A stretch of 38,386 nt of DNA from an uncultured Prevotella sp. (GTDB taxonomy: Bacteria > Bacteroidota > Bacteroidia > Bacteroidales > Bacteroidaceae): the NCBI GenBank assembly GCA_938028745.1, contig CALIZL010000097.1:1-38386 (forward strand), written 5' to 3'. The position numbers and the translations under genes are program-made. Positions 14,553 through 23,244 of this stretch are shown piece by piece. The stretch's first letter is position 1; every line of letters begins with the position of its first letter. The notes under the pieces were generated by a model. That model was not told the origin of the DNA. It searched no databases and saw only the letters and a list, made by a program, of their open reading frames with translations.

Positions 14553-17500
14553 ATGAAAAGAACAAATGCACAGACAGAGGGCTTGCTGTTGAAAGCACTT
14601 CTGGCATTGTCTATGACCGCAGTTCCTAGCGTGGGCATGCTGGCTGGTGTTAAAGCCAACGCAACGCAAAACCCACTGCTTAAAGCAACTGTTACAACTC
14701 AAAACTCTGCCTTGCAACGCGTGCAGGCCAACACGCGAACCATTACGGGCGTTGTGAAAGACGCACAAGGCGAACCGCTCATCGGTGTGAGCGTTCAGGT
14801 GAAGGGTACTGGCAAGGGTGCCATAACCAACATCGACGGCCAATACACCCTGACAACTAACGAGAGCAACCCCACGCTGGTGTTTAGCTATGTGGGCTAC
14901 ACCGCACAGGAATTGGCTGCCGGCAGTCGTTCGCAAGTAGACGTAACCCTTAAAGAAGACAGCAAGGTGCTGGGCGAAGTGGTAGTTACGGCTATGGGTA
15001 TTATGCGAAAGCAAGAGTCGCTTACCTATGCCACCCAGAAAGTGAAGGCAGAAGACTTGATGAAAGTGCAAGACCCCAACGTTGCCAACACCCTTGAAGG
15101 TAAGGTTGCCGGAGTTACCATTACGCCGAGTGCAGGTGGCGCGGGTGGTGCATCTAAGATCATTCTGCGCGGTAACAAGTCGATTACCGGTAACAACTCG
15201 CCGCTGATTGTGGTCGATGGTATTCCCTTGACTAACGAAACTCGTGGCAAGATAACCAATGGAGATGATTTGGGATATGCAGGTTCGTCGGAAGGTTCGG
15301 ACCCGCTTTCTATGATTAACCCAGACGACATCGAGTCTATGAACGTCCTTAAAGGGGCAAACGCGGCCGCACTTTATGGTTCGCGCGCTGCCAATGGCGT
15401 TATCATGATTACCACCAAATCGGGACGCGAGGGTAAAGTGGACATCAACTTTACGTCTAATGTTACGTTCGACACGCCATTGCTTACCCCCAAGTTGCAG
15501 AACACTTATGGTGCTGCGCTTACCGATGGTTCGGTGGTAAACGGAACACAAACCTATATGCTGTCGCCTTCAAGTTGGGGCGGTAAACTTTCAGACCAAA
15601 CAAACCTGCTTCCCTCTGTACAGCTAGGCGACCAGTATCCCCAAGGGGCACTTAACCAAGTGCATCTCCGTAAGAATGCGGTAAACGATATAGACAACTT
15701 CTTCCGTACAGGCGTTACGACCAACAACTCCGTATCAGTTTCGGGCGGTACGGAAAAGTCGAGAACCTACATATCATTGGGAAATAGCCACTCCAATGGT
15801 ATGATAAAGAACAACTCGTATAATCGTAACAGTATAACTTTGCGACAGAGCTTTAAGCTTTTCGACCGTCTGAAGTTGGAAGGTTCTGTTAATTACGTTG
15901 AAACCATCACCCGGAATCGACCTGGTGGGGGAACGATAGGTAATCCTATCTATCATGCGTACATGATGCCTCGCAACATAGACATGGATTATTATGCCCA
16001 AAACTACTCTAAGCAAGGTACATGGCTTTCTAATCCTTTGTCGTATTATGAACCGAAGGAATTCACTGTGCTGGATCAAAATGGTAATCCAAAGAAAGAG
16101 ACCCACTTTGTTTACACGCAGGGCAAACGTGTTCCGCTAAGCAGTGAGATGCAAGATTGGGCATATCTTTCGAACGGCAACAACAACCCTTACTGGCTGG
16201 TGAACAAAAACCGCAACCGACAAGACGAAAACCGACTGTTTACAACGCTTTCTGCAACCATCGATATATATAAGGGACTTTCGTTCCAAGCTCGTTTTAA
16301 CTACACCAAGACTCACTTTACCAAAGATGCTCGGCAGTATGCCACAACCTTTTTGCCGTCTAGCATGAACAGCTTTGGCAGCTATTGGAGTGAAGATTTC
16401 AAGACAACCGAAATGTACACCGACTATTTGTTGAGTTACAACACAAACGTGAAAGATTTCAGCGTTTCAGCAACTGCAGGTTGGGTTGGGCATACAATTA
16501 AGAACACATACAAGCGCACCGCTGTCGGTAACGCCACTTTCGTAGACCCTATACGCCGCATTTTACCATCGGCCGTGAATGTGTTTGAAACCAGCGCAGG
16601 CGATGTGGGAGCTACAACAACGACTAAGAACTCTAACTGGGACAAGGCCATGCTCTTCACTGCCCAAGTGGGATGGCAAGATAAGGTGTTTGTTGACGGT
16701 TCGTATCGTTTGGACGCCTATCGTCCCTACCGACAATTTAAACTGAGAGGCATTATCGATTCGGAATGGCAAGGCTACTTCGGAGTGGGCGCCAATGCAA
16801 TCGTTAGCTCGTTGGTTAAGCTTCCTTTGTGGATAGATTATTTGAAGTACCGCGTGTCTTACTCGGACGTAGGTAACTCTATTCCCAATAACAGTTATTT
16901 CGATGTCAGTCGCAACTACCTAACGGGAACGGCAACGGTGAACAAATATTCGGACTTTGTGCCGAAAGTGGAGACGTTGGGCTCTTTCGAAACGGGTGTG
17001 GAGATGTTATTCTTTAAGAACCGCTTGAGTTTCGACCTAACCTTGTATGATAGCCGCTTGCGCAACATGTATATGGAGTCGGCCAATATCTCCGCCAAAA
17101 CGAACGCGGGGAACACGGGTAAAGTACGCAACCGCGGATTTGAGACAACAATTGGTTATGACTTTAAGTTTGGTAAAGACCTTCGTTGGAGAACGTCTTA
17201 CAACCTGTCGTTCAACGACAACAAGATACTTGAAACAGCCTACGACAACCAGGGCAAACAGAAAGAAATAAAGAACGAGATTGCAGGTGTGTATGTAGTA
17301 TACAAACCAGGTGGTTCGCTGGGCGACATGTACGTAGACGATTTTAAGCGTGATGCAAATGGACACATCAAACTGACACGGAACGGTGCGCCAAGGTTCG
17401 ACAAGTCGGGCAATAGCCGCAAATATGTTGGCAACATGAACTCTAAGTGGCAGATGGGATGGAGCAATACTTTTAATTACAAGGACTTTACGCTCTCTAT

Positions 17501-17978
17501 GCTTATCAATGGCCGCCTGGGAGGCAAGGTTATCTCACTTACAGAGGCTTACCTTGACCTTTATGGACTGTCTGAACGTTCGGGTAAGGCACGTCAGGAT
17601 GCCGAGGCAAACGGTATTGTTGCCGCAAACTATGGCAATGTGCCTGGTATCCCCCTGCCTGATGGCAGCGGAAGAATTGTGCCTATCGACACCTATTATA
17701 AAACCCTGGGAGGCTCTTCCAACCCCAACAGCTACATATATAGTGCAACCAACTTCCGCCTTCGCGAGCTGTCGCTGGGCTATACGTTCAGAAACCTCAT
17801 GGGACAAAACAAGAACCTTTCGGTTTCGTTCATCGCACGCAACCTGTTCTTCCTTTACAAGAAAAGTCCCGCAGACCCGGACGTGTCGCTTTCTACGGGT
17901 AATGGCTTAGGAGGTTTCGAATTGTTCAACACGCCCTCGTCGCGTTCGTATGGTTTGTCGATGAAGTTGAACCTGTAA
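14553..17978 (+). CDS. SusC/RagA-family TonB-dependent outer-membrane transporter, locus 1
   Basis: This 1141-residue protein imports oligosaccharides across the outer membrane in a complex with a SusD-like lipoprotein, driven by TonB-ExbBD. After an N-terminal signal region comes a carboxypeptidase-regulatory-like domain (about 63-134: ITGVVKDAQGEPLIGVSVQVKG, VFSYVGY), then the TonB-box region LGEVVVTAMG (140-149), a plug domain (about 165-290 with LEGKVAGVTITPSAGGAGG, IILRGNKS, VDGIPL, LKGANAAALYGSRAANGVI) and a beta-barrel ending SRSYGLSMKLNL. It heads locus 1; susD follows after 104 bases. The ligand is probably N-glycan oligosaccharide, inferred from the downstream GH85 genes. Confidence 0.96.
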   Translation: MKRTNAQTEGLLLKALLALSMTAVPSVGMLAGVKANATQNPLLKATVTTQNSALQRVQANTRTITGVVKDAQGEPLIGVSVQVKGTGKGAITNIDGQYTLTTNESNPTLVFSYVGYTAQELAAGSRSQVDVTLKEDSKVLGEVVVTAMGIMRKQESLTYATQKVKAEDLMKVQDPNVANTLEGKVAGVTITPSAGGAGGASKIILRGNKSITGNNSPLIVVDGIPLTNETRGKITNGDDLGYAGSSEGSDPLSMINPDDIESMNVLKGANAAALYGSRAANGVIMITTKSGREGKVDINFTSNVTFDTPLLTPKLQNTYGAALTDGSVVNGTQTYMLSPSSWGGKLSDQTNLLPSVQLGDQYPQGALNQVHLRKNAVNDIDNFFRTGVTTNNSVSVSGGTEKSRTYISLGNSHSNGMIKNNSYNRNSITLRQSFKLFDRLKLEGSVNYVETITRNRPGGGTIGNPIYHAYMMPRNIDMDYYAQNYSKQGTWLSNPLSYYEPKEFTVLDQNGNPKKETHFVYTQGKRVPLSSEMQDWAYLSNGNNNPYWLVNKNRNRQDENRLFTTLSATIDIYKGLSFQARFNYTKTHFTKDARQYATTFLPSSMNSFGSYWSEDFKTTEMYTDYLLSYNTNVKDFSVSATAGWVGHTIKNTYKRTAVGNATFVDPIRRILPSAVNVFETSAGDVGATTTTKNSNWDKAMLFTAQVGWQDKVFVDGSYRLDAYRPYRQFKLRGIIDSEWQGYFGVGANAIVSSLVKLPLWIDYLKYRVSYSDVGNSIPNNSYFDVSRNYLTGTATVNKYSDFVPKVETLGSFETGVEMLFFKNRLSFDLTLYDSRLRNMYMESANISAKTNAGNTGKVRNRGFETTIGYDFKFGKDLRWRTSYNLSFNDNKILETAYDNQGKQKEIKNEIAGVYVVYKPGGSLGDMYVDDFKRDANGHIKLTRNGAPRFDKSGNSRKYVGNMNSKWQMGWSNTFNYKDFTLSMLINGRLGGKVISLTEAYLDLYGLSERSGKARQDAEANGIVAANYGNVPGIPLPDGSGRIVPIDTYYKTLGGSSNPNSYIYSATNFRLRELSLGYTFRNLMGQNKNLSVSFIARNLFFLYKKSPADPDVSLSTGNGLGGFELFNTPSSRSYGLSMKLNL

Positions 17979-18082
17979 GCAGCCATACTTTCAAGAGTAT
18001 AACTAAAGAAAATGTTTCCCGAACTCCCTTTTTTCGGGCAAAGCTAATAAAGGAGGGAGGGAGTGTTAATAACAACAAAATT

Positions 18083-19903
18083 ATGAACAGATATAGCAAA
18101 TGGTTTGTAGGCGTTATGGCCCTGTTGAGCCTAACCTTACAATCGTGTCTGGATTTCGATACCACAGGCGACGAATTCAGCGCAACGCAAAAGAATACCA
18201 ACAAGGTGAGCCGCCGAGGAAAGGTTGACTCCTTGAACTATCGGACTAAGTTTACGGGCGAGGATGTGAAACGCGCAGCCAACAAAATGTCTGATGTTAT
18301 TGCGGCAGGACTTAGTGCCCAGTATGCAATGCGCGGTGGCAAGGAAGGTAAAAAGCCTGTTACACATGCCTATCAATATCAATATGGACTGGGTGCCGAC
18401 TTGTATGCGCAGTATGGCGTTATACCACATACCAATTTCCCCTACTCAAAGGTGACTATTACCTCTGCCTATAACATCTCCGACAGGTTTTATGGTGGTG
18501 CGATGGGGTCTTTCAATGAGGTTTCAACGCAGATGGTGCCGTTGCTTAATCACGAGTCTATCGACACTATTCCTGAGTTAAAGGCCATTTATCTGCTGTT
18601 GTACAACTATTCGGCGGTTGAGGTGGCAAATGTCTATGGCCCATTCCCCTATCAAGATATCAAAACAAACGCCCAGACGGCTCCCTTTGAATATCAAAGC
18701 CTGGAAACGATATACAATAAGGCGGTGGACAATATAGACAGCATAGTGGCTTGTTTAAACTACTATGAAACCAAGCCCGAGGAATATAAGGAAGCCTTGC
18801 GCGACATTCTGAAACAGAATATGCATGTTACTGGCGATTACAAAACGGGTTTCAGCAACCTCAACACTTTTGTGCGTTTTGCCAATTCGCTGAAACTACG
18901 CATGGCCATGCATATTGTTAAAGTTAACCCAACGTTGGCAAAGCGATGGGCAGAAGAAGCCGTTAAAGCGGGAGTGATAGAAGAATACTCGCAAGAGGTA
19001 TGTATCAACACGGCCGCCGAGGGTATAACTCATCCCTTGCTTGAGGCTAGCCAAAGCTGGCACGACACGCGAATAACAGCCTCATGGGTGTCGATATTGA
19101 AAAGTCTTAACCATCCTTACCTTAAGTATCTCTTCCTAAAGAACGATGGCGACATTGTCAATTCAAAAACGAAGGAAGTGACACCAGCCAATACAGACGT
19201 TATCGGTATCCGCTCAGGAGTAACACCTGGCGAAGGTCAGGATTACGCCGGCAATCAGTTTATCGCTTTCAGTGCCATTAATCCAGAGGTGGCGCATAGC
19301 ATGCCCTTGTACTTGATGAAACTCTCTGAGGTTTGTTTCCTTAGAGCGGAAGGTGCGCTCAGAGGATGGAGCATGGGCGGAACGGCCAAAGAATTCTACG
19401 AGAAGGGTATTCTTGCTGGAAACTGCGAGGACCGCGAACAATTCTATACTGATGCCAATAACCAAAACCCTTACGATGCAGGTATGGCCGAATACATGCA
19501 ACAAGAGAGTGCCACACCTTATACATATAAGGACCCTACTGGTGAGAGCGACCCCATTGAAAGCTTAACTAAGATTGGCGTTAAGTGGAACGAAGACGAC
19601 AGCAAGGAGGTGAAACTCGAAAAGATTATCACCCAGAAGTATATCGCAGGCTATCCTGAGAGCTTTGAAGCCTGGGTGGACTTGCGCCGCACGGGTTATC
19701 CGCGTTTGTTCGATGTGCTCCAGGCTGATGAGGCCGACGGAAGTCTTAATGATGGCGACATTATCCGTCGTTTGCCGTTCCCCGGTCGTACCGATCCCGC
19801 TACGCAAGCAGACATTAAGGCTACGGGGCTTGGTGCACTAGGCGGGCCTGATTTTGTAGGAACAAGGCTTTGGTGGGACGTAAAAGGAGCCCCGAACTTT
19901 TAA
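18083..19903 (+). CDS. SusD/RagB-family outer-membrane lipoprotein, locus 1
   Basis: The 606-residue SusD-like protein forms the lid on the SusC barrel and binds the glycan at the surface. It has a lipoprotein signal (LQSC, Cys22) followed by LDFDTTGDEFS. Typical family features are the helical repeats, LRMAMHIVKVNPTLAKRWAEEAV, VCFLRAEGALRGWSMGGTAKEFYEKGI, and the C-terminal stretch LEKIITQKYIAGYPESFEAWVDLRRTGYPRL ending GTRLWWDVKGAPNF. It is paralogous to the SusD of locus 2. A GGAGGGAGG run near 18050 looks like a Shine-Dalgarno sequence but lies more than 20 bases from the ATG, and Bacteroidota rarely use one. Confidence 0.95.
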   Translation: MNRYSKWFVGVMALLSLTLQSCLDFDTTGDEFSATQKNTNKVSRRGKVDSLNYRTKFTGEDVKRAANKMSDVIAAGLSAQYAMRGGKEGKKPVTHAYQYQYGLGADLYAQYGVIPHTNFPYSKVTITSAYNISDRFYGGAMGSFNEVSTQMVPLLNHESIDTIPELKAIYLLLYNYSAVEVANVYGPFPYQDIKTNAQTAPFEYQSLETIYNKAVDNIDSIVACLNYYETKPEEYKEALRDILKQNMHVTGDYKTGFSNLNTFVRFANSLKLRMAMHIVKVNPTLAKRWAEEAVKAGVIEEYSQEVCINTAAEGITHPLLEASQSWHDTRITASWVSILKSLNHPYLKYLFLKNDGDIVNSKTKEVTPANTDVIGIRSGVTPGEGQDYAGNQFIAFSAINPEVAHSMPLYLMKLSEVCFLRAEGALRGWSMGGTAKEFYEKGILAGNCEDREQFYTDANNQNPYDAGMAEYMQQESATPYTYKDPTGESDPIESLTKIGVKWNEDDSKEVKLEKIITQKYIAGYPESFEAWVDLRRTGYPRLFDVLQADEADGSLNDGDIIRRLPFPGRTDPATQADIKATGLGALGGPDFVGTRLWWDVKGAPNF

Positions 19904-20080
19904 TTTAAAGCAATAAACTATGGGAACGGCTGCGCCACCCTTATTAGGCCACAAGGCACGGCTGCTCCCTTAGCTTAACAATCCTATCTTAAAACGCATT
20001 TTAGTTTGGCATAAACTTAGCCATTACAATGCGATTAACTCTAAATGTCTTATTATTTAACAACATAAAACTAAGCAAGA

Positions 20081-23000
20081 ATGAAGAGAAAAGTTACTCT
20101 TAGCGCACTGGCGTTGGCCGGTATGCTGTCTGCGGCTCCCTTTACGGTTAAGGCGCAGGGTGGAAACACCGCACCAACTGCCTCTAAGGTGGTTTACGAC
20201 TTTCAGCATTTCAGCGACATCAAGATGTTGCAATTGTTTGAAAAGGCAGTAAGGGAAGGAAAACGTTACCCATCGTACGATGAGCTTAAGGCGGCTGGTT
20301 TGGCCGACGAGATTGAGTTTGTGCGTTCGCACGTACGCAAACGTTCTATCCTTCCCAGAACAGATCGTCTTATAAAAAACACTTTTGAAACCCGTGAGTT
20401 GTTTATGAACATTCCCGCTGGTGCAGGAAGAACCACTGGCGGCTATCCTTCTTCCGAGTTTGCATCAGACAACTTCTCTATGTGGAACTACACCAACCTC
20501 TTTGGCGCATGGAACCACGGCTTGTTCCAGGCCCCAGGTTCATGGGCGGACGCTGCACATAAGAACGGAACTGACCTGTTGAGCGGTATTAAGTTCTTTG
20601 ATACCACTGGCAATCCTGGCGGTGTAGGTGCTGAAGGTTGGTTGCCTACATTGAAAGCTAAAAATCAAGACGGTTCATTTAAGTATGCAAAGCCAATGAT
20701 CTACATGCTGCAATATTTGGGACTGGATGGTATAAACTATAACTGGGAGGCAGCAAGCTACGATGATCCAGATGTGATAGCTTTTCATCAGAAACTGTAC
20801 GAGATAGCAAAAGAAGAGAAGTTTGATAACTTCCATGTTGTACTTTATACTTCGAATGCCACGTTAACAGCGTATAATTCTGAAGGTCTGTTCGGCAAAA
20901 ATAAAAAGAAGACGGCAGACGTAATGCTAAATTACATGAACATGGACTTTGCCTATACTCTGTCCCAGTCTGTACAGCAGGCAAAGAATGCTTTGGGAAC
21001 AACCGAAGGACTGTATGGGAGTACATGGATTGTTACGATGAACCGTTCGTGGACACGCCTGAACTCCGCTCCTGAGTGTGGCGTTTGCCTTTGGGGTGAA
21101 CATGCACAAAGTCGTTTTTGGAGCTACAATGCCGGTGGCGATGCTGATGAAATGATGGTTAACTACCAAAAGCTGCTTGAGCGTGGTTTCTCGGGTGGTA
21201 ACCGTAACCCGCTTTATCGCCCTGCGGTTAGCAACACTGGGCATAATTGGGAAGAGGTTAATGGTGTTCAGCCCCTTTCTACTTTCCCTGGCATGGCAAC
21301 TTGGATTCCCGAAAGAACAACCATCAATGGAAACCTCCCTTTTAGCACCCACTTCAACATGGGCGCAGGTTCGCAATATCATTATAAAGGTAAGAAAACC
21401 GCTGGCTCTTGGTATAACATGAGTAACCAAGACATCGTGCCAACCTATCGTTGGCTGGTAGTGGAAGGTAATACCAACAATCATAGTGATAAGGTAGACC
21501 CTGAGATAACCTATAAGGACGCTTACATGGGCGGTTCGTGCCTATTGCTTAACGGCAAGGGACAGGCTAACTCTACCGACATCGTGCTTTACAAAACCGA
21601 CATCGCTGGCTCTAATGGCGCCATCACTGCCAATGTGGCCATCAAGAGTGGCAAAGAAGTGCCTGCCGAGTCGAATCTCTACCTCATCGTACACCTCAAG
21701 AACAGTAATGAGTGGAAAGAATATGCTATTGGCAGCACAACTGGTAAAACCTGGGAAGAGAAAAAGATTGCCTTGAACGACATTACTTCGGGAACGGCTA
21801 TTGATAAGATTGGTCTTCGTGTTAAGAATAGCACCAGCAGCTATAAGATGATGGTTGGCAAGCTAGAGCTTGTAGATGGTTTCACTGCTGCTCCGTCAGG
21901 CGTTAAGAATGTGGCTATTCAGGTGAAAGAAGAAACTAAGTCTTCGCTTTCTGTTAAGGCTACATGGGCCGTAGACAAAGCCGAAACCACCACGGGTATG
22001 ATTTACAACGATGATGCCAACATCGACCATTTCGAAATTCTGCTCAAAGACGGCACTAACGGACGTGTATCCGAAGTGGCTCGTACTAGCCAGTGGGCTG
22101 CATACGTGGGTAATATCGATTTGAAGGACTTCACCCACAATCCCTTCATCGGCGTTCGTGCCGTATCGAAAGACCTCAAAAGCTATTCGCCTGTTGTATG
22201 GACTGAGGTTGTTCGCGCCAATGCCAACGAATTGCCCGAACTGGTTCTCAACCCATATACCTCACCCGAATTGGATACCGATGCCGATGGCTACAAAACT
22301 GCGCAAGCTATTCGCTACGTGGAGATATTCAAAACCGAGGGTGGCTCCACCAACATCGACTATAAGGCTACAGGTCCTAAGGGTGGTACGAACTATGTCG
22401 ATGTTACCGATCAAGTGCTGACTATCGGACAAGGCCAAACCGTTACATTGAAGTTTAAGGGCTATGAGGCTACTGACAAAAAGGACGGTTCACACGACGA
22501 CTTGCGCTATTGCTTTGGTCGTGGATGGATTGACTTGAACGGCGACCATCGTTTCGATCCACGCGAGCTTGCCGCTAATCCCAAGGAAGGAGAGCAACTC
22601 TTTACGATTGGTGAATTGCGCAAGGGCGTGCCCGACCAAGTAAAGACAATCGTTACTAAGACCTTTAAGATACCCGAAGACGCACGTACGGGCGACACCC
22701 GCATGCGTATCGTATTCTCTGATGCTTGGTTCAAGGGAGCATTGAAACCTACGGGTAAGTTCAACAAAGGTTTCGCCATCGACTTCCGTGTAAAGATTAC
22801 CGGTAACAACAAACAACGTCCTGTTCCCGCCGACACACGCGACCAAGGTTTGGCCGACGAACCCGCAGGACTTTCCACCACAGGTGTTAGCAATGTGGCC
22901 GTAGCTCCTTCGCAATTGCAGCAAGAAGGCAACAGCCTTAACTTTGCCAATGTGGAGAAAGCATGGATATTTGCAGCCGATGGCTCGTTGGTTGCTGCCC

Positions 23001-23107
23001 TTAACAATCCTGCCAACTACAACTTGTCTTCGTTGGCATCGGGTGTTTACCTCGTGAAAATGCAAAACAAGAATATCATTCGCACGCAGAAGATTACTGT
23101 AAAGTAA
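20081..23107 (+). CDS. GH85-like endo-beta-N-acetylglucosaminidase with T9SS signal (enzyme 1)
   Basis: The 1008-residue protein should hydrolyse the GlcNAc-GlcNAc bond of N-glycans outside the cell. The signal peptide ends KA before Gln26. The GH85 barrel (about 35-470) has WNYTNLFGAWNHG, WADAAHKNGT and the catalytic motif LDGINYNWEA, with Asn221 and Glu223 in the Asn-x-Glu arrangement known from Endo-A and Endo-D. A galactose-binding-like beta-sandwich typical of GH85 (about 480-605) opens DAYMGGSCLLL. A fibronectin-like segment follows, then a GEVED-like domain (about 743-907) with GWIDLNGDHRFD and RMRIVFSDAW. The last 60 residues form a type-A T9SS sorting domain ending GVYLVKMQNKNIIRTQKI. 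It is third in locus 1, 177 bases after susD. A strong terminator follows. Confidence 0.88.
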   Translation: MKRKVTLSALALAGMLSAAPFTVKAQGGNTAPTASKVVYDFQHFSDIKMLQLFEKAVREGKRYPSYDELKAAGLADEIEFVRSHVRKRSILPRTDRLIKNTFETRELFMNIPAGAGRTTGGYPSSEFASDNFSMWNYTNLFGAWNHGLFQAPGSWADAAHKNGTDLLSGIKFFDTTGNPGGVGAEGWLPTLKAKNQDGSFKYAKPMIYMLQYLGLDGINYNWEAASYDDPDVIAFHQKLYEIAKEEKFDNFHVVLYTSNATLTAYNSEGLFGKNKKKTADVMLNYMNMDFAYTLSQSVQQAKNALGTTEGLYGSTWIVTMNRSWTRLNSAPECGVCLWGEHAQSRFWSYNAGGDADEMMVNYQKLLERGFSGGNRNPLYRPAVSNTGHNWEEVNGVQPLSTFPGMATWIPERTTINGNLPFSTHFNMGAGSQYHYKGKKTAGSWYNMSNQDIVPTYRWLVVEGNTNNHSDKVDPEITYKDAYMGGSCLLLNGKGQANSTDIVLYKTDIAGSNGAITANVAIKSGKEVPAESNLYLIVHLKNSNEWKEYAIGSTTGKTWEEKKIALNDITSGTAIDKIGLRVKNSTSSYKMMVGKLELVDGFTAAPSGVKNVAIQVKEETKSSLSVKATWAVDKAETTTGMIYNDDANIDHFEILLKDGTNGRVSEVARTSQWAAYVGNIDLKDFTHNPFIGVRAVSKDLKSYSPVVWTEVVRANANELPELVLNPYTSPELDTDADGYKTAQAIRYVEIFKTEGGSTNIDYKATGPKGGTNYVDVTDQVLTIGQGQTVTLKFKGYEATDKKDGSHDDLRYCFGRGWIDLNGDHRFDPRELAANPKEGEQLFTIGELRKGVPDQVKTIVTKTFKIPEDARTGDTRMRIVFSDAWFKGALKPTGKFNKGFAIDFRVKITGNNKQRPVPADTRDQGLADEPAGLSTTGVSNVAVAPSQLQQEGNSLNFANVEKAWIFAADGSLVAALNNPANYNLSSLASGVYLVKMQNKNIIRTQKITVK

Positions 23108-23142
23108 GCACGTGGCGTTTGGTTTTCTTTAAACCCTAACTC

Positions 23143-23178
23143 AAAGGGGGAAAGCCTTCTCGGCTTTCCCCCTTTTTT
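23143..23178 (+). terminator. Strong intrinsic terminator between the two GH85 genes of locus 1
   Basis: AAAGGGGGAAAGCC (23143-23156) pairs with GGCTTTCCCCCTTT (23162-23175) around a five-base loop, followed by a T-run and TTATT. It lies 36 bases after enzyme 1 and 67 bases before enzyme 2, so enzyme 2 needs read-through or its own promoter. Confidence 0.92.
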
Positions 23179-23244
23179 ATTCTCCTTTGGCATGCTAACT
23201 GCAATGTATGCACACTAATAACATTTAAAAACATTGTATATTCA

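Noticed and set aside
14526..15551. 341-codon minus-strand frame
   Set aside because: It is the antisense shadow of the susC 1 gene; the plus strand shows a complete SusC N-terminus.
18049..18062. Shine-Dalgarno sequence for susD 1 (GGAGGGAGG)
   Set aside because: It lies more than 20 bases from the ATG, and Bacteroidota rarely rely on such sites; it may instead pair with the upstream CTCCCTTT in a hairpin.
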